Counted from the stretch's first letter, positions 32,179 to 42,041 are shown. The stretch: DNA of 64,000 bases from Muribaculaceae bacterium (GCA_029061225.1 JAIDSM010000123.1:1-64000); one strand, 5' to 3'. Made by a program: numbers and translations. Notes: generated by a model not told the origin, from the letters alone.

Positions 32179-35100
32179 TCAACGGATGACAAACTTCTTT
32201 CCTGCGCGAATATATATGCCCTTGGCGAGGCCATTGAGATCGTCGACTGATGCCGCACGCAACACGACGCGTCCGGCGAGATCATAGACATCAGCCACGC
32301 CTGCATCGACAGACGAAATACCTTCTACGGCAGTCGGGACAGCCTTTGAGACAGCCGCATTGATGTATTCGCCAGTATTGGCGTCGATCAGCATCAGGCA
32401 CACCTTGGTATTGTTGATATCCTTAATGCCGGAAGGCAGGTTGAAGTCGAAAGTGAACGAGACGTCTTCGCCGGCATTAAGCTGAGAAGGCACATATCCG
32501 CCCCTACCGTTAAAACCGGAATATATACCGTTGGATTCGATGGCGCTGGTGCCGCGAAGCACATCATCAAATGTCCATAGGACGGTAGACTTGGAGTAAG
32601 TCCCACCTTTACCCCACTCGCCAAGTCCGGGAGCCTCGGTATTGAAGAGGCCATTGGACTGAGCTCCAAGAAGGCCATCCTCCATGATCACACCGAATAC
32701 ATTGATGCTTGCGTCGGTGCGGTTGATCGCTGACTTAAGCGAAGCCTTCACCGACACCTTGCGGGCAGCCTCGTCAACGTCGGCTGACACTATGTCGAAA
32801 TCAGCCTCCGCCATCTCGGATAGGGCCTCCTCTGACTGCTGCAGCCATGTCATGCCGTCGGGAGCGGTGAAGCCGTAGTCGCCATTCTGGAAGTACATGG
32901 GAGAAGACACGAGACCACGGCAGATAGTTCCCTGCGGAGCGGCCCTATGGCCAAGGAATGCGGAGTAAGCCTTATCAAGAGCCGTGCCGAACATATCGAC
33001 TTCATAGCTATGTATGGCGATAGGAATGAAAACATCGCCAAACAGCTCCTGAAGGTATTCAATGCCAAGAATTCCCTGAGGACAGAACTGACATCCAGTA
33101 CCGGTCATCTCCTCGAGCACGATGCGCTTGGTAGTGTCGAAAAGGAGGTTGCGGATATCATGCCTGAGAGTGATGGACTCCGGGCCGGAAGATAATGTGA
33201 TGACGAATGAATTTATATAACCTTTGCGGAGAGCCACAGGAGTGTCGAAGACGAAGGAAGCCCATTCGCCGTCCTGCATGACCTCTTCCGAGGAAATATG
33301 TCCAAGACTGTTGCCTTCCGCATCCGCAAGGGTAATTTCATAGCCATTGATGCCGGCAGGCTTCATGACCACGAAGCGACCACGTATCTTCACGTCGTCG
33401 GCATCCACCAGAGTCTTCTGTGTGTCGACACTTACTACGGCCATCACGTCGCGGCTTACAATCACATCGTCGATGAAGACGGCAGATTGATTCTGATTGT
33501 CGTTGACAAAAGCTATATAGATGAATTTACCCGCATATTTTGAAAGATCAACGAAGTTTTCTGTCCAGTCGCCAAACATCGTCTCCTCCCTCTCGCCGGG
33601 AGACTGCACCTTTTCATAGACCAGATCTCCGTCATAGCGCATCTTATCGATCAATGCGGGTGTAAGGATAGTGACGACATCATCACTGGCCCAGACATAC
33701 ACCTTAAGCACGTCCTTCTTGTCGGCGCGATAGCTCTGCGACTTGAACGAAAGCACAGCCTTATCGTCGGGGATGAATAACTGAGGCGTCACCATCCAGT
33801 CGTCAGACTTGCCGGCAGGATCATAGCTCGAGTGGGAGGCGGCAGCCATATTGGGGTCTTCCTCGTCGTAAACGGGAATCCAGGGACGGCTTTCGGCATC
33901 AAAGCCCCAACCTACCATCTCATCCGTAGGATTGTTGCCGTCACCCTCGAACAGCATCATGCCTGCCACACCGGTCGTGAAGTCCTCGCTGAAGATAGTA
34001 TTTGACGAGGGATCAATCTCAGGAACGTAGCTGCCATGATAGGTGATCGAGAACGCCTCATTGGCACCATCGCCGGAAAGGTCGGTCACACAGCCGGCTC
34101 CGAAATCGATACGATAATCTGTGCCCTCGGCAAGACGCTGCTCGCTCACAGGATATATCATCACCTGACGGTCTGTGACGGATGCGCTGAGAGAATAAAG
34201 GAACTCCTCGACACCGTCTTTCACCTGCACGAGGCGGATGTCCGGTTTCTCACCGGGGGCGAGAGCTGCATTGAACGTCACGAGCACGGGATTTGTGGTG
34301 AAATTCAGTCTCGGCACGGAGGCGCCGTCTTCAGGCGATATAGACACAGGCTTCACAGGACCGGCCTCACGGCCACGGTAGCTGACACGTATCTCCTTAT
34401 TGACACGCTCAGCATCTCCGGCCACGCAGATTGCCCCGGCGGGAATCACCACTGTATAGTCCTTACCCGGTTCAAGCGGGAAATTGCGGAAGATCACCTC
34501 CACTCGCTTCGGGTTGTCGGCCTGAGGCGCAAAGTTGATTGAATACCTCAAAGCTTTACCATCAGCATCGAGGAGCTGAGCGCAGTTTTTCTCGCCGAGC
34601 ACCTCGACATCACGGCCGAAGTCTACCACTATAGTCTGCAGCATGGAGAACTGCGCACCATCTACAGGCGACAGACGATAGTCGCCCAAAAGGTCAACGT
34701 CGGCACAGATCTCGGAAATCGGACGAGGCAGGGTAATGATATAAGAGAGATTCTGGGCATAGTCGCTTGCAAGCATCGTGAGATTGTCGACAGACACAGC
34801 TTCCAGAGTACCGGAGAGGCCGAGATCGTCTTTAGTGATATCCGACATCCAGTCGATACCATACATCTGCTTCGCCACCATCTTCCAATCATACCAGTAC
34901 TTGCCTACCTTGGCACTCCAGTTACGGATCGGAGTAGCACTTGGAGTAGAACCGTAGATCACACCGTCGCAACCGATCGCCCATATTCCGAAACCATCGC
35001 CATCCGTATGGAGTGCGAAATGCGTCGGATCATCAACAGGGCAAGTGAAGGGACCAGAGGAGTCTGATACGGTCATACATACACCGCCTACAAGACGACC

Positions 35101-35904
35101 ATCGGAAGAGAGAACACAGTCGGCAACGCCCGATATGTTTTCATCGAGGGGATAGAGACGCCCGTCCTCATATTTCAAGCCGAGCGGTAGCCATTTGGCT
35201 TCGTCTCGCCTATAAATGAATTCCCAGGTAGCTTCAGGAAATGCGAAGTCAACCGTGCCGAGCAGCACGTTGCCATCCGGTGAAATACCGGTGAGGCGCA
35301 CATTGAGGTCTTTGTCGCTCCACTCAGCTGGATCTCCACCCTCGGCAATCTTGTCCTTATATATAGGATTCGAGTCGACCATTCCCGGGAGCGGCACCAG
35401 TTCCATCTTCTCAAGATCCCAAAGGCAGGGATACTCGTTGAAAAGCTGGATGCTCACGCGTCCTACCGCATACTTACCATCTGGGGTGATGGCGGAGACA
35501 AGACCTCCATCGTAGGCTCCGCGGGGACGGGGAAGAGAAGTCCAACCTTTACCTTCCTTCCAAACAGCCGGGTAGCCACTGTAATACCCGGCTACGGTCT
35601 TTCCATCGTCGCTTACGCAGGTGACACTCATGGCCGTGCCCATAAGGGCTTCATCTTCGGAGAAAAGCTCGACGCTCTCCCCCGTAGACGTATTCACAAT
35701 ACGCGGGAAAGCCATGGTAGAACTATTGGCCGGATTTACGGCTTCGCCGACAGCCCATTGGCCGTTGGCCGACATATTGGTGAGAGGACCGCCGTAAAGA
35801 GGCTGCACCGTCAGGATGGCAGGAGCCTCGTCGGCCGCGGCAGATAAAGAAAAGGCCGCGACAGCACCTATTGCCGCTATCTTCAATTTACTGATTCGAT
35901 TCAT
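32179..35904 (-). CDS. Giant multidomain T9SS-type secreted protein (HAF-like, Ig-like, anchor J, Omp28-like)
   Basis: The 1241-residue protein has a signal peptide (about 1-24, ending SAAAD). Modules in order: HAF-like repeats (about 35-400; 'VSDDGKTVAGYYSGYPAVW', 'ITPDGKYAVGRV', 'ISPDGNVLLGTV'); two Ig/Big_5-like modules (about 405-620); a choice-of-anchor-J type jelly roll (about 625-830, 'FSEDFTTGVAGMMLFEGDG'); an Omp28/thioredoxin-like domain ('EMTGTGCQFCPQGILG', CxxC near 940); and a T9SS sorting domain ('VYDLAGRVVL', then 'GLAKGIYIRAGKKFVIR'). These are the module types of the three 14055-18769 proteins plus a jelly roll. No promoter was recognised. Function unknown; surface attached by inference. 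Confidence 0.85.
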   Translation of the reverse strand: MNRISKLKIAAIGAVAAFSLSAAADEAPAILTVQPLYGGPLTNMSANGQWAVGEAVNPANSSTMAFPRIVNTSTGESVELFSEDEALMGTAMSVTCVSDDGKTVAGYYSGYPAVWKEGKGWTSLPRPRGAYDGGLVSAITPDGKYAVGRVSIQLFNEYPCLWDLEKMELVPLPGMVDSNPIYKDKIAEGGDPAEWSDKDLNVRLTGISPDGNVLLGTVDFAFPEATWEFIYRRDEAKWLPLGLKYEDGRLYPLDENISGVADCVLSSDGRLVGGVCMTVSDSSGPFTCPVDDPTHFALHTDGDGFGIWAIGCDGVIYGSTPSATPIRNWSAKVGKYWYDWKMVAKQMYGIDWMSDITKDDLGLSGTLEAVSVDNLTMLASDYAQNLSYIITLPRPISEICADVDLLGDYRLSPVDGAQFSMLQTIVVDFGRDVEVLGEKNCAQLLDADGKALRYSINFAPQADNPKRVEVIFRNFPLEPGKDYTVVIPAGAICVAGDAERVNKEIRVSYRGREAGPVKPVSISPEDGASVPRLNFTTNPVLVTFNAALAPGEKPDIRLVQVKDGVEEFLYSLSASVTDRQVMIYPVSEQRLAEGTDYRIDFGAGCVTDLSGDGANEAFSITYHGSYVPEIDPSSNTIFSEDFTTGVAGMMLFEGDGNNPTDEMVGWGFDAESRPWIPVYDEEDPNMAAASHSSYDPAGKSDDWMVTPQLFIPDDKAVLSFKSQSYRADKKDVLKVYVWASDDVVTILTPALIDKMRYDGDLVYEKVQSPGEREETMFGDWTENFVDLSKYAGKFIYIAFVNDNQNQSAVFIDDVIVSRDVMAVVSVDTQKTLVDADDVKIRGRFVVMKPAGINGYEITLADAEGNSLGHISSEEVMQDGEWASFVFDTPVALRKGYINSFVITLSSGPESITLRHDIRNLLFDTTKRIVLEEMTGTGCQFCPQGILGIEYLQELFGDVFIPIAIHSYEVDMFGTALDKAYSAFLGHRAAPQGTICRGLVSSPMYFQNGDYGFTAPDGMTWLQQSEEALSEMAEADFDIVSADVDEAARKVSVKASLKSAINRTDASINVFGVIMEDGLLGAQSNGLFNTEAPGLGEWGKGGTYSKSTVLWTFDDVLRGTSAIESNGIYSGFNGRGGYVPSQLNAGEDVSFTFDFNLPSGIKDINNTKVCLMLIDANTGEYINAAVSKAVPTAVEGISSVDAGVADVYDLAGRVVLRAASVDDLNGLAKGIYIRAGKKFVIR

Positions 35905-35945
35905 AAAATGTAAGGTTTCGTTTTATCTTTGTTTCGTTAATGGTT

Positions 35946-35980
35946 CCGCAGCGGGGTTTCATGCCCGCTGCGGATATTTT
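35946..35980 (+). terminator. Terminator-like hairpin between two leftward genes
   Basis: A perfect 10-bp stem (CCGCAGCGGG at 35946-35955, CCCGCTGCGG at 35964-35973), followed on the plus strand by ATATTTTTAG. No plus-strand gene precedes it. On the minus strand it lacks a T-run and would sit in the leader of the 35904 gene. Confidence 0.4.
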
Positions 35981-36042
35981 TAGAATCGACCTTGATAAAT
36001 CCGGTTAAGCCTTATTTATCATGATCAACCATGATGTATCGT

Positions 36043-38931
36043 TTACTTAACGACTAACTTGCGGCCACCTACCACATAGATGCCCTTAGAGAGGGTCTTG
36101 AGATCTGCGGAAGTAGCGTTGTGAAGCACAAGACGGCCCTGCAGGTCGAATACATCCGCATCAGCAGCTGAGGAGACGACATCAACAGAAGATCCACCTT
36201 CCGGATCCACAGTGTAGGCAAGCTTGATCTCGGGATTGCAGATGCCGGACTTACCTTCAGATCCGAAGAAGGCGTCGTCGCAGATAGTACGCGCAGGAAT
36301 AACTACAACATATTCTCCTGCCTCAGAAACCGGAGTAGCGGGATCAACAGTAATCAAGAAATCATCTTCCATGCTCCAGTTGACAAAAGCGGTAGTAACG
36401 GGATCTGATCCGGTAGCGTCAGCCTTATATATATATGCGGTGTTGTCAAGCGTCATCACTACATCAGGGAACCACAATGAAATGCGACCGAGTTCCTTGA
36501 CAACAGAGCCGTCGGCGGGAGAAACCTCAGTGTATCCAAACACTTCCTGATCAGAAGGATCGATACCGGGACCTTCAGAATCATCTACAGTATAGTAAAG
36601 ATGATATTCCGGATTGCAGAGACCGGACTGACCCTCAGACTCAAAGAAATCACCATTGACTATCTTGCGAGCGGGGATGACAACTTCGTATCTACCAGCT
36701 TCGGCTACGGGATCATTGAAGGAAACGACAATCACGTTCGGTTCCATGAAGTCTGTCCTCGCAACACCTGTAGTGACAAGAGCACGACCGGTGCTGTAGA
36801 CATTCACCTCGAAGTCATCGCAAGTCACAGGTTCGCTGAAGGAGAGGATGACAGTATCAAGAGATTTGACTGTAGAGTCTGATTCCGGAGATACACTCGC
36901 GTATTTGAGTGTCTCCTGCGGGTCTGCTACGGAACCTCCGGAAATCGAGAATGAAGAAGTGAGGCTGCGGCTCGGCTTTGATTCGAACTGATCTCCCATA
37001 TAGAAGCAACCGGGAGCGAAATAGAGGGAGTAGAATCCTTCAGGCAGGTCGCTCAAGTCAACAACATTCCAGGAATCATCCATCATCTTAGAGAAATGGA
37101 ATTCCGTGAGAGCGGTATCGTCCACTCCATCGGGTGCTTGATAAACGAGAGTGCCGAGTTCCTGATCATACTCATTGCGGACACTAACCTCGCCCATCCA
37201 AGACCAGGACATCGGAGATCCGCTTTCGGATTTAACCAAAATTTCCGAAAGGCTTTCGATTTTCGCGCCGTCGGCCGGGGAAGCCACGACAATGGGGAAA
37301 CCACCGAGATCACAATGCCATTCGCGAACGAAACATGACTGGTTTTCCTCTCCCCACTCACCTTTCAACTGGTTGCCGTCAAGATCGCGAGCATAAATGT
37401 ATATAGTCAGCACCGACTCTACGGTCTTGACATAGGAATCGTCGGAAAGGTCGAGGGTCCAAACAGTCTTATCCTCATTGGACGAGAGAGATGTGGCGGG
37501 ATATTCATTCAACCCGTTCTGACCGAGAGGAGTGGCAGCCTTATAGACATTGACAGGACCGGAGAAAGTATATGTGAACACAGCCTGCTCAGGAGAACTG
37601 ATGACTACCGACATCGGATCCGGTAGCGGAACAGGCTCAACACTCAGAAGCTCTACAGAAGAATACTTGAAACCTTCAACGCGGCCTGTGAATTCGTATG
37701 AAACACGGTCTACAATCTTAGTGGGCACGCCGTCGGGGTCAACTTCATCCTGGCCGTTGTAGAAAGTGAATTCAGCCTTATAGTCGTGACCTTCGAAGAA
37801 CTTGAAAGATCCCACCACTTCCCAGGATACAGGAGATTTGTCGCCAAGTGCACGACCCGTAGAGAAACTGCTGGAGAATGTCACGCTCTCGTCCATGGTC
37901 ATGTCTATGATCTGGAGAGTAGTGAGACCGATGGCGTCGTTATGGTTAGTATCGATAGTTATCTTTTGATCAGTCCAAATGGCCTGCGGCTTATTGAGGT
38001 CAGGAGTGATGGAGAGGAGCTTGAAATCGTCGAACATCACAGGAGCAAGCTCCGCAATGTCAAAAGTGTAGGGAGTCTCAATCTTTGCGCTCTTCTCTCC
38101 TGCGGCATTCACAAGCATTCCTTCGGGAAAACGAAGGATATACTCGCCGTTCGCCTTAAAGTCGGCGGTATTGAACTCATAGAAGAACTGGTTGGCATTC
38201 CAATCGTCTTGAGCACCAGAGACTGCCTTTATCTCATTTCCATCTTCATCAATCCAGACGGGCATTACTTCAGTGGGGGCCACACCGTCCACCTCATATA
38301 CCTGGAAATTTACATTCGCAGCGGCATACAACGAATTGACGTCCATTACGGCCATCGGGTTCAGGGATACCGGAGACCACTCGAACACAGCAGATGCTGC
38401 ACCTTCTTCATACGTAACGGAGCCCGCAATGAACACCTGCTTGTTTTTACCCTCATAGCCTTCAAAATCGTAGGTAAAGACTATATTCTCCTTAGCCTTG
38501 ATACCTTTTAGATTTACTACGGCAGCTCCGGCTGCATCTTTGGTATTAGGAAGAGCCACGGAAGTGAAGTCAGCTACCGGAGAGCCGTCAATTGAAATGG
38601 CAGCCAGCGAGAAGGTACTGCTGGCATCGTTAACAACCATGCCCATTGACAGGTCGGTAATTGTACAGTCTTCGTTGACGAGAAGCATTAGTTCATTGCC
38701 ATCCGAACCCTTGTTTGCCCGGAGTTTCATGCCTTTGTCGCCGTCATAAACGTCAACTTTTGAAGTTCCGGATGCAAAATATGTACCGGGAACCGTGAAG
38801 CCTGCGCAAGGCACATCCGTGTCTTTTTCGAGTCCACTAATTTGAGCGGAACCGAAAGTCTCAGTCACGGATTGCGCGTTGGCTGCAGTGGTCAACGCCG
38901 CGGCTACCATGAGAGTAATGAATTTCTTCAT
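36043..38931 (-). CDS. Large Ig-like repeat protein with T9SS C-terminal domain
   Basis: The 962-residue protein has a signal peptide (about 1-20). An N-terminal jelly-roll-like part precedes a series of beta-sandwich modules; the last two are close copies, opening 'YASVSPESDSTVKSLDTVIL' and 'YTEVSPADGSVVKELGRISL' and closing with 'GRYEVVIPARKIV' and 'GEYVVVIPARTIC'. Both are followed by 'FFESEGQSGLCNPEYHL' or 'FFGSEGKSGICNPEIKL', suggesting recent internal duplication. The sorting domain ('VFDLQGRLVLHN', 'LSKGIYVVGGRKLVVK') closely matches that of the 32179 protein. Likely surface displayed; ligand unknown. No housekeeping promoter seen upstream. Confidence 0.86.
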   Translation of the reverse strand: MKKFITLMVAAALTTAANAQSVTETFGSAQISGLEKDTDVPCAGFTVPGTYFASGTSKVDVYDGDKGMKLRANKGSDGNELMLLVNEDCTITDLSMGMVVNDASSTFSLAAISIDGSPVADFTSVALPNTKDAAGAAVVNLKGIKAKENIVFTYDFEGYEGKNKQVFIAGSVTYEEGAASAVFEWSPVSLNPMAVMDVNSLYAAANVNFQVYEVDGVAPTEVMPVWIDEDGNEIKAVSGAQDDWNANQFFYEFNTADFKANGEYILRFPEGMLVNAAGEKSAKIETPYTFDIAELAPVMFDDFKLLSITPDLNKPQAIWTDQKITIDTNHNDAIGLTTLQIIDMTMDESVTFSSSFSTGRALGDKSPVSWEVVGSFKFFEGHDYKAEFTFYNGQDEVDPDGVPTKIVDRVSYEFTGRVEGFKYSSVELLSVEPVPLPDPMSVVISSPEQAVFTYTFSGPVNVYKAATPLGQNGLNEYPATSLSSNEDKTVWTLDLSDDSYVKTVESVLTIYIYARDLDGNQLKGEWGEENQSCFVREWHCDLGGFPIVVASPADGAKIESLSEILVKSESGSPMSWSWMGEVSVRNEYDQELGTLVYQAPDGVDDTALTEFHFSKMMDDSWNVVDLSDLPEGFYSLYFAPGCFYMGDQFESKPSRSLTSSFSISGGSVADPQETLKYASVSPESDSTVKSLDTVILSFSEPVTCDDFEVNVYSTGRALVTTGVARTDFMEPNVIVVSFNDPVAEAGRYEVVIPARKIVNGDFFESEGQSGLCNPEYHLYYTVDDSEGPGIDPSDQEVFGYTEVSPADGSVVKELGRISLWFPDVVMTLDNTAYIYKADATGSDPVTTAFVNWSMEDDFLITVDPATPVSEAGEYVVVIPARTICDDAFFGSEGKSGICNPEIKLAYTVDPEGGSSVDVVSSAADADVFDLQGRLVLHNATSADLKTLSKGIYVVGGRKLVVK

Positions 38932-39004
38932 ACGCTTTTATTAAAAAATGTTAATATATAATATTGATTATCGACGGCGAAATATTAAAAATCCGGGGTT
39001 ATGC

Positions 39005-39029
39005 GGACGCACGCGCCGTGCGTCCCTAC
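39005..39029. repeat. Palindromic intergenic repeat (GGACGCACG type)
   Basis: GGACGCACGCGCCGTGCGTC followed by CCTAC, between the 36043 and 39071 genes. It has the same orientation as the other copies. Confidence 0.85.
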
Positions 39030-39070
39030 CAAACCGCATTCAGGAGCGCCCCCACAGACTGCCTTAACGG

Positions 39071-40648
39071 TCACTTGACGACAATCTTTTTGCCGTCACG
39101 GATGTAGATGCCTTTGGAGGGGTTGAGGACACGACGGCCGGTGAGGTCGTAGTAAACAGCATCAGGGTCAGCGGTCTCCACAGTGTCTACACCAGACGTA
39201 GATGCCTTATAGCGCACAAAAATATCGGAGCTATGGTCGAGACCATCGGCACACTTGAGGCCACCGAAGTCTACTGTGATCTCAGAGTCGGGATCCGCTT
39301 CAATAGCCGGAGCGGTAAGATAGTAAAGAAGCGCGTCGTCGGAATACTCGTCTTTCTCCACCCTGAGGGAAGAGTAAGGAACCGAAACCTTGGCAGGCAC
39401 ACCGTCCTTGACATATGAGAAATCGACGGAATCAAACATCAGCTTCTGACCGTTGAGCACCCATATCTCCATCTCATCGCCGGCGGCGAGGGGGCTTCCA
39501 GGCAGAGGCAACCAGTCGGCAGCAATGCTATAGACTATGCTTTTGAGATTATAACTATACCCAAAAGTATAAGGACTTGCCACGTGTCCTGTCAGCGCAT
39601 ACTGTCCGTCAGCGCTCTTGACTCCGGATATCACGAGGTCGATATTCTTCTGAGCGGGAAGACCAGGTATCATCTCGTCGGGGAAACGGGTTACACCCTG
39701 GAGGTTGACACTAAGGGTATTACCCTCTATGCTCACTTTTGGATGCTCGAAATACATTCCCGTCTCAAGATTCTCGATATCACCATACTGAAGCTCGGCA
39801 GAGGCACGACAATTGGGATCGAGGTCTCCGCTGAAGATAAGGCTTACGATACCTTCACCGCTTCCCGGAAGATAATATGTAAGGAAATCGGTCATACCTG
39901 CGGAGGGAGTGCCAACTTCCCGGATAAGCTCTACGGGGCGGCCTGCCATAGTGTATTTCAACACCAGTTTGCCGACTCCGTCGCCGAAATCGGGACGGTT
40001 GCTATTATCGGTGGCATCGCGGATACCTGTAATGGTCACAGTAAGGATGTCGCCGGCATTGATCTTGCCGGCCCTGTACCATTCCCTGAGAGTATTGAAC
40101 CAGTTGACTGAAATAGTGGAGTCAATCACGTTGGGACTAAGTTCGACTTTCTCTCCATTCACTTCAACGGTACACTTTGTACACTTGACAGGTATGCTGA
40201 ACATAGCGGTCAGATCATAGTTGACACTAAGCGAAACCGGCGTATCGCCAACGGCGGGAGTCAGACTCTCAAGCGCTATTTTCTCATTGCCTACTGAAAA
40301 CCTGAACTTACCGCCCGCAATCGGGAAGGCATTGTAAAAATATACAGTCTCGTCCTTATTGACAGAATATATCCTCACTTTCTCACCAGCGGCACTGTAA
40401 AAGCTCTGTGTCGAGACCATTTCTTTCTCGTGGGCGGCGTCCTCATAGACGCTGATTTCCTCACCGGTACTATAGCAACGCATCACGCCTGACTCAGTGG
40501 GAGTATAGTAACCCATGAAAGGCACCATATCCTCATAATCATAAACGACATCAGGCTGCATCTCACCGGACTCAGCGGGAGCAGCAGCATTCACCGAGGC
40601 AGCCGCGGCAACCACCGCAGATGCGATCAGATATCTAAGTTTAATCAT
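39071..40648 (-). CDS. Secreted protein with T9SS C-terminal domain
   Basis: This 525-residue protein has a signal peptide (about 1-21, ending NAAA). The body is beta-rich with Big_5/Ig-like modules ('VSLSVNYDLTAMFSIPVKCT' and 'GEGIVSLIFSGDLDPN') but no known catalytic motif. The C-terminus is a compact sorting-type motif, 'VYYDLTGRRVLNPSKGIYIR' then DGKKIVVK, the commonest form in Bacteroidales T9SS cargo. The long (about 150 nt) leader includes a possible promoter at 40809-40843. Function unknown. Confidence 0.85.
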   Translation of the reverse strand: MIKLRYLIASAVVAAAASVNAAAPAESGEMQPDVVYDYEDMVPFMGYYTPTESGVMRCYSTGEEISVYEDAAHEKEMVSTQSFYSAAGEKVRIYSVNKDETVYFYNAFPIAGGKFRFSVGNEKIALESLTPAVGDTPVSLSVNYDLTAMFSIPVKCTKCTVEVNGEKVELSPNVIDSTISVNWFNTLREWYRAGKINAGDILTVTITGIRDATDNSNRPDFGDGVGKLVLKYTMAGRPVELIREVGTPSAGMTDFLTYYLPGSGEGIVSLIFSGDLDPNCRASAELQYGDIENLETGMYFEHPKVSIEGNTLSVNLQGVTRFPDEMIPGLPAQKNIDLVISGVKSADGQYALTGHVASPYTFGYSYNLKSIVYSIAADWLPLPGSPLAAGDEMEIWVLNGQKLMFDSVDFSYVKDGVPAKVSVPYSSLRVEKDEYSDDALLYYLTAPAIEADPDSEITVDFGGLKCADGLDHSSDIFVRYKASTSGVDTVETADPDAVYYDLTGRRVLNPSKGIYIRDGKKIVVK

Positions 40649-40808
40649 TATCTTGTATATTCTTTTAGATTGATTGGTTTAATTATTTAACACATAAGGT
40701 TTTGATATCCATAGATAGCATACATTCAAACTAAGAAAAGATCTCAGACAGAGAGAACATCTAAGCACAGCATGCATACACACGTCATGAAAAACCACCT
40801 ATAATTTA

Positions 40809-40843
40809 CAAAAGTAGAAAAATTATTTCGAATTTCCTTCAAA
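40809..40843 (-). promoter_or_regulatory. Possible promoter for the 39071-40648 gene
   Basis: On the minus strand, TACTTTTG (complement of 40809-40816) lies 23 bp from TTTG (complement of 40840-40843); the spacer is longer than the usual 19-21. The rest of the 329-bp gap 40649-40977 holds AT-rich sequence and the terminator at 40849-40894. Confidence 0.4.
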
Positions 40844-40848
40844 TCATA

Positions 40849-40894
40849 TGTTAAAAAAATAAAAAGGGAAGGCCGCAGCAGCGAACTTCCCTTT
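40849..40894 (-). terminator. Intrinsic terminator of the TPR gene
   Basis: On the minus strand, a 9-bp stem (AAAGGGAAG with CTTCCCTTT; 40863-40871 and 40886-40894) with a GC-rich loop is followed by TTATTTTTTTAAC. Confidence 0.82.
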
Positions 40895-40937
40895 CATAAA
40901 ATAAGCAGGTATGTTTTATTATTTTATGGGGCGATTT

Positions 40938-40977
40938 TGACAATAATCAATTATCAATGATAAATGATCAATTATTT
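40938..40977. repeat. AT-rich repeat (CAATTATCAATGATAAATGATC)
   Basis: TCAATTAT/TGATAAATGA phrases lie just after the TPR stop codon; a related stretch is at 54230-54265. Confidence 0.55.
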
Positions 40978-41655
40978 TTAGAGGCGAGCTTTCTCGCGCT
41001 CGATGTATGAGTCGATCGAGAGGCCGTTGCCAAGTGAGAACTGAGGATAGTCCTTCTTAATGGTCTCATAGCACTTGAGAGCATCGCCATATTTCTTCAG
41101 TTCATCGTAAACGACAGCCTGCTTTAGGAGAACGCGAGGGGCAATCTGTGGATTTCCCTTAGCCTTGTCTACTGCGTGCTTGAATGCGGAGAGGGCGTCG
41201 TCGTATTTCTTAAGGTTTACGTAGCAGTCGCCGAGAAGAACTTGAGCGTTAGCGTCGAGCACCTTATCGTTGGAGCTGAATTTCTTGAGGTATTTTGCAG
41301 CCTCCTCGTATTTGCCGGAGTTGTAGAGGGTCTCAGCTGCGGAGAGAGAAGCGAGTTTACCTGCGGCGGTGCTGCCGTATTCGTCGGCCACCTTTTTATA
41401 CTGAGCGGCTGCGAGAGAGTCGTTGCCCATAGCTGAGAGTTCCACCTTATTATAAGCTTCCATAGCTTTGTTGCCGGTTGGAATCTTATAGAGGTAGAGC
41501 CAAGCGAAAGTGAGGCAGGCAACTACGAGGATCGCACCCATAGCGATACCCATCGCTTTCTTGTTGGTCTCTATGTTACGTCCGAGGTCAGTCAGCCTGT
41601 TGTTGATCTGTTCGAGCTGGTCAGGCTGCTCGGGGGTCTGGTTGGTTGATGCCAT
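40978..41655 (-). CDS. Membrane-anchored tetratricopeptide repeat protein
   Basis: This 225-residue protein has a cytoplasmic N-terminus, one membrane helix (about 34-54, 'AMGIAMGAILVVACLTFAWL') and a periplasmic TPR region (about 60-215) of four to five hairpins ('ASLSAAETLYNSGKYEEAAK', 'VLLGDCYVNLKKYDDALSAF', 'VVYDELKKYGDALKCYETI'). The plan resembles YfgM-type ancillary SecYEG chaperones, but this is inference. It is a monocistronic unit with a perfect promoter and terminator. Confidence 0.88.
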   Translation of the reverse strand: MASTNQTPEQPDQLEQINNRLTDLGRNIETNKKAMGIAMGAILVVACLTFAWLYLYKIPTGNKAMEAYNKVELSAMGNDSLAAAQYKKVADEYGSTAAGKLASLSAAETLYNSGKYEEAAKYLKKFSSNDKVLDANAQVLLGDCYVNLKKYDDALSAFKHAVDKAKGNPQIAPRVLLKQAVVYDELKKYGDALKCYETIKKDYPQFSLGNGLSIDSYIEREKARL

Positions 41656-41725
41656 TTCTATATGATATTTCTATATTTACACATTAAAACCGAGCGAGTA
41701 ATACACGCCCGTCTCATTCAGAGCG

Positions 41726-41757
41726 CAAAGTTAATGATTTTTTTTGTGACGTGCAAA
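41726..41757 (-). promoter_or_regulatory. Bacteroidota promoter of the TPR gene
   Basis: On the minus strand, TTTG (complement of 41754-41757), a 20-bp spacer and TAACTTTG (complement of 41726-41733). The leader is about 65 nt. Confidence 0.8.
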
Positions 41758-41934
41758 TATTTTTGAAAAAAAGTTTTTGAGCTTCCTTTAGCATATCACG
41801 CAATGAACGCACGGGAGGTGGGAACACAGAGGGAGAATATGTCTAAACGCTTTGGTCAAGTGGGTAATGTGCGTCCTTAAACCATAATCACCGTTAATAT
41901 ATGTTAAATATGTCTTCAAAGTCGAAATATTTTG

Positions 41935-41942
41935 TAATTTTG
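41935..41942 (+). promoter_or_regulatory. Probable -7 element for the 42042 gene
   Basis: TAATTTTG lies about 100 bp before the ATG at 42042. No good TTTG at the usual distance, so weaker than others. The 386-bp gap 41656-42041 contains this and the leftward TPR promoter, otherwise no gene. Confidence 0.5.
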
Positions 41943-42041
41943 CAACGGAGAATCACTTTCATGCAACATGCATGAAGAACATAGCCTATCTAAAATCTAT
42001 AATAAACCATAAATAACTTAACATTTAACCAACTAAAGTTT

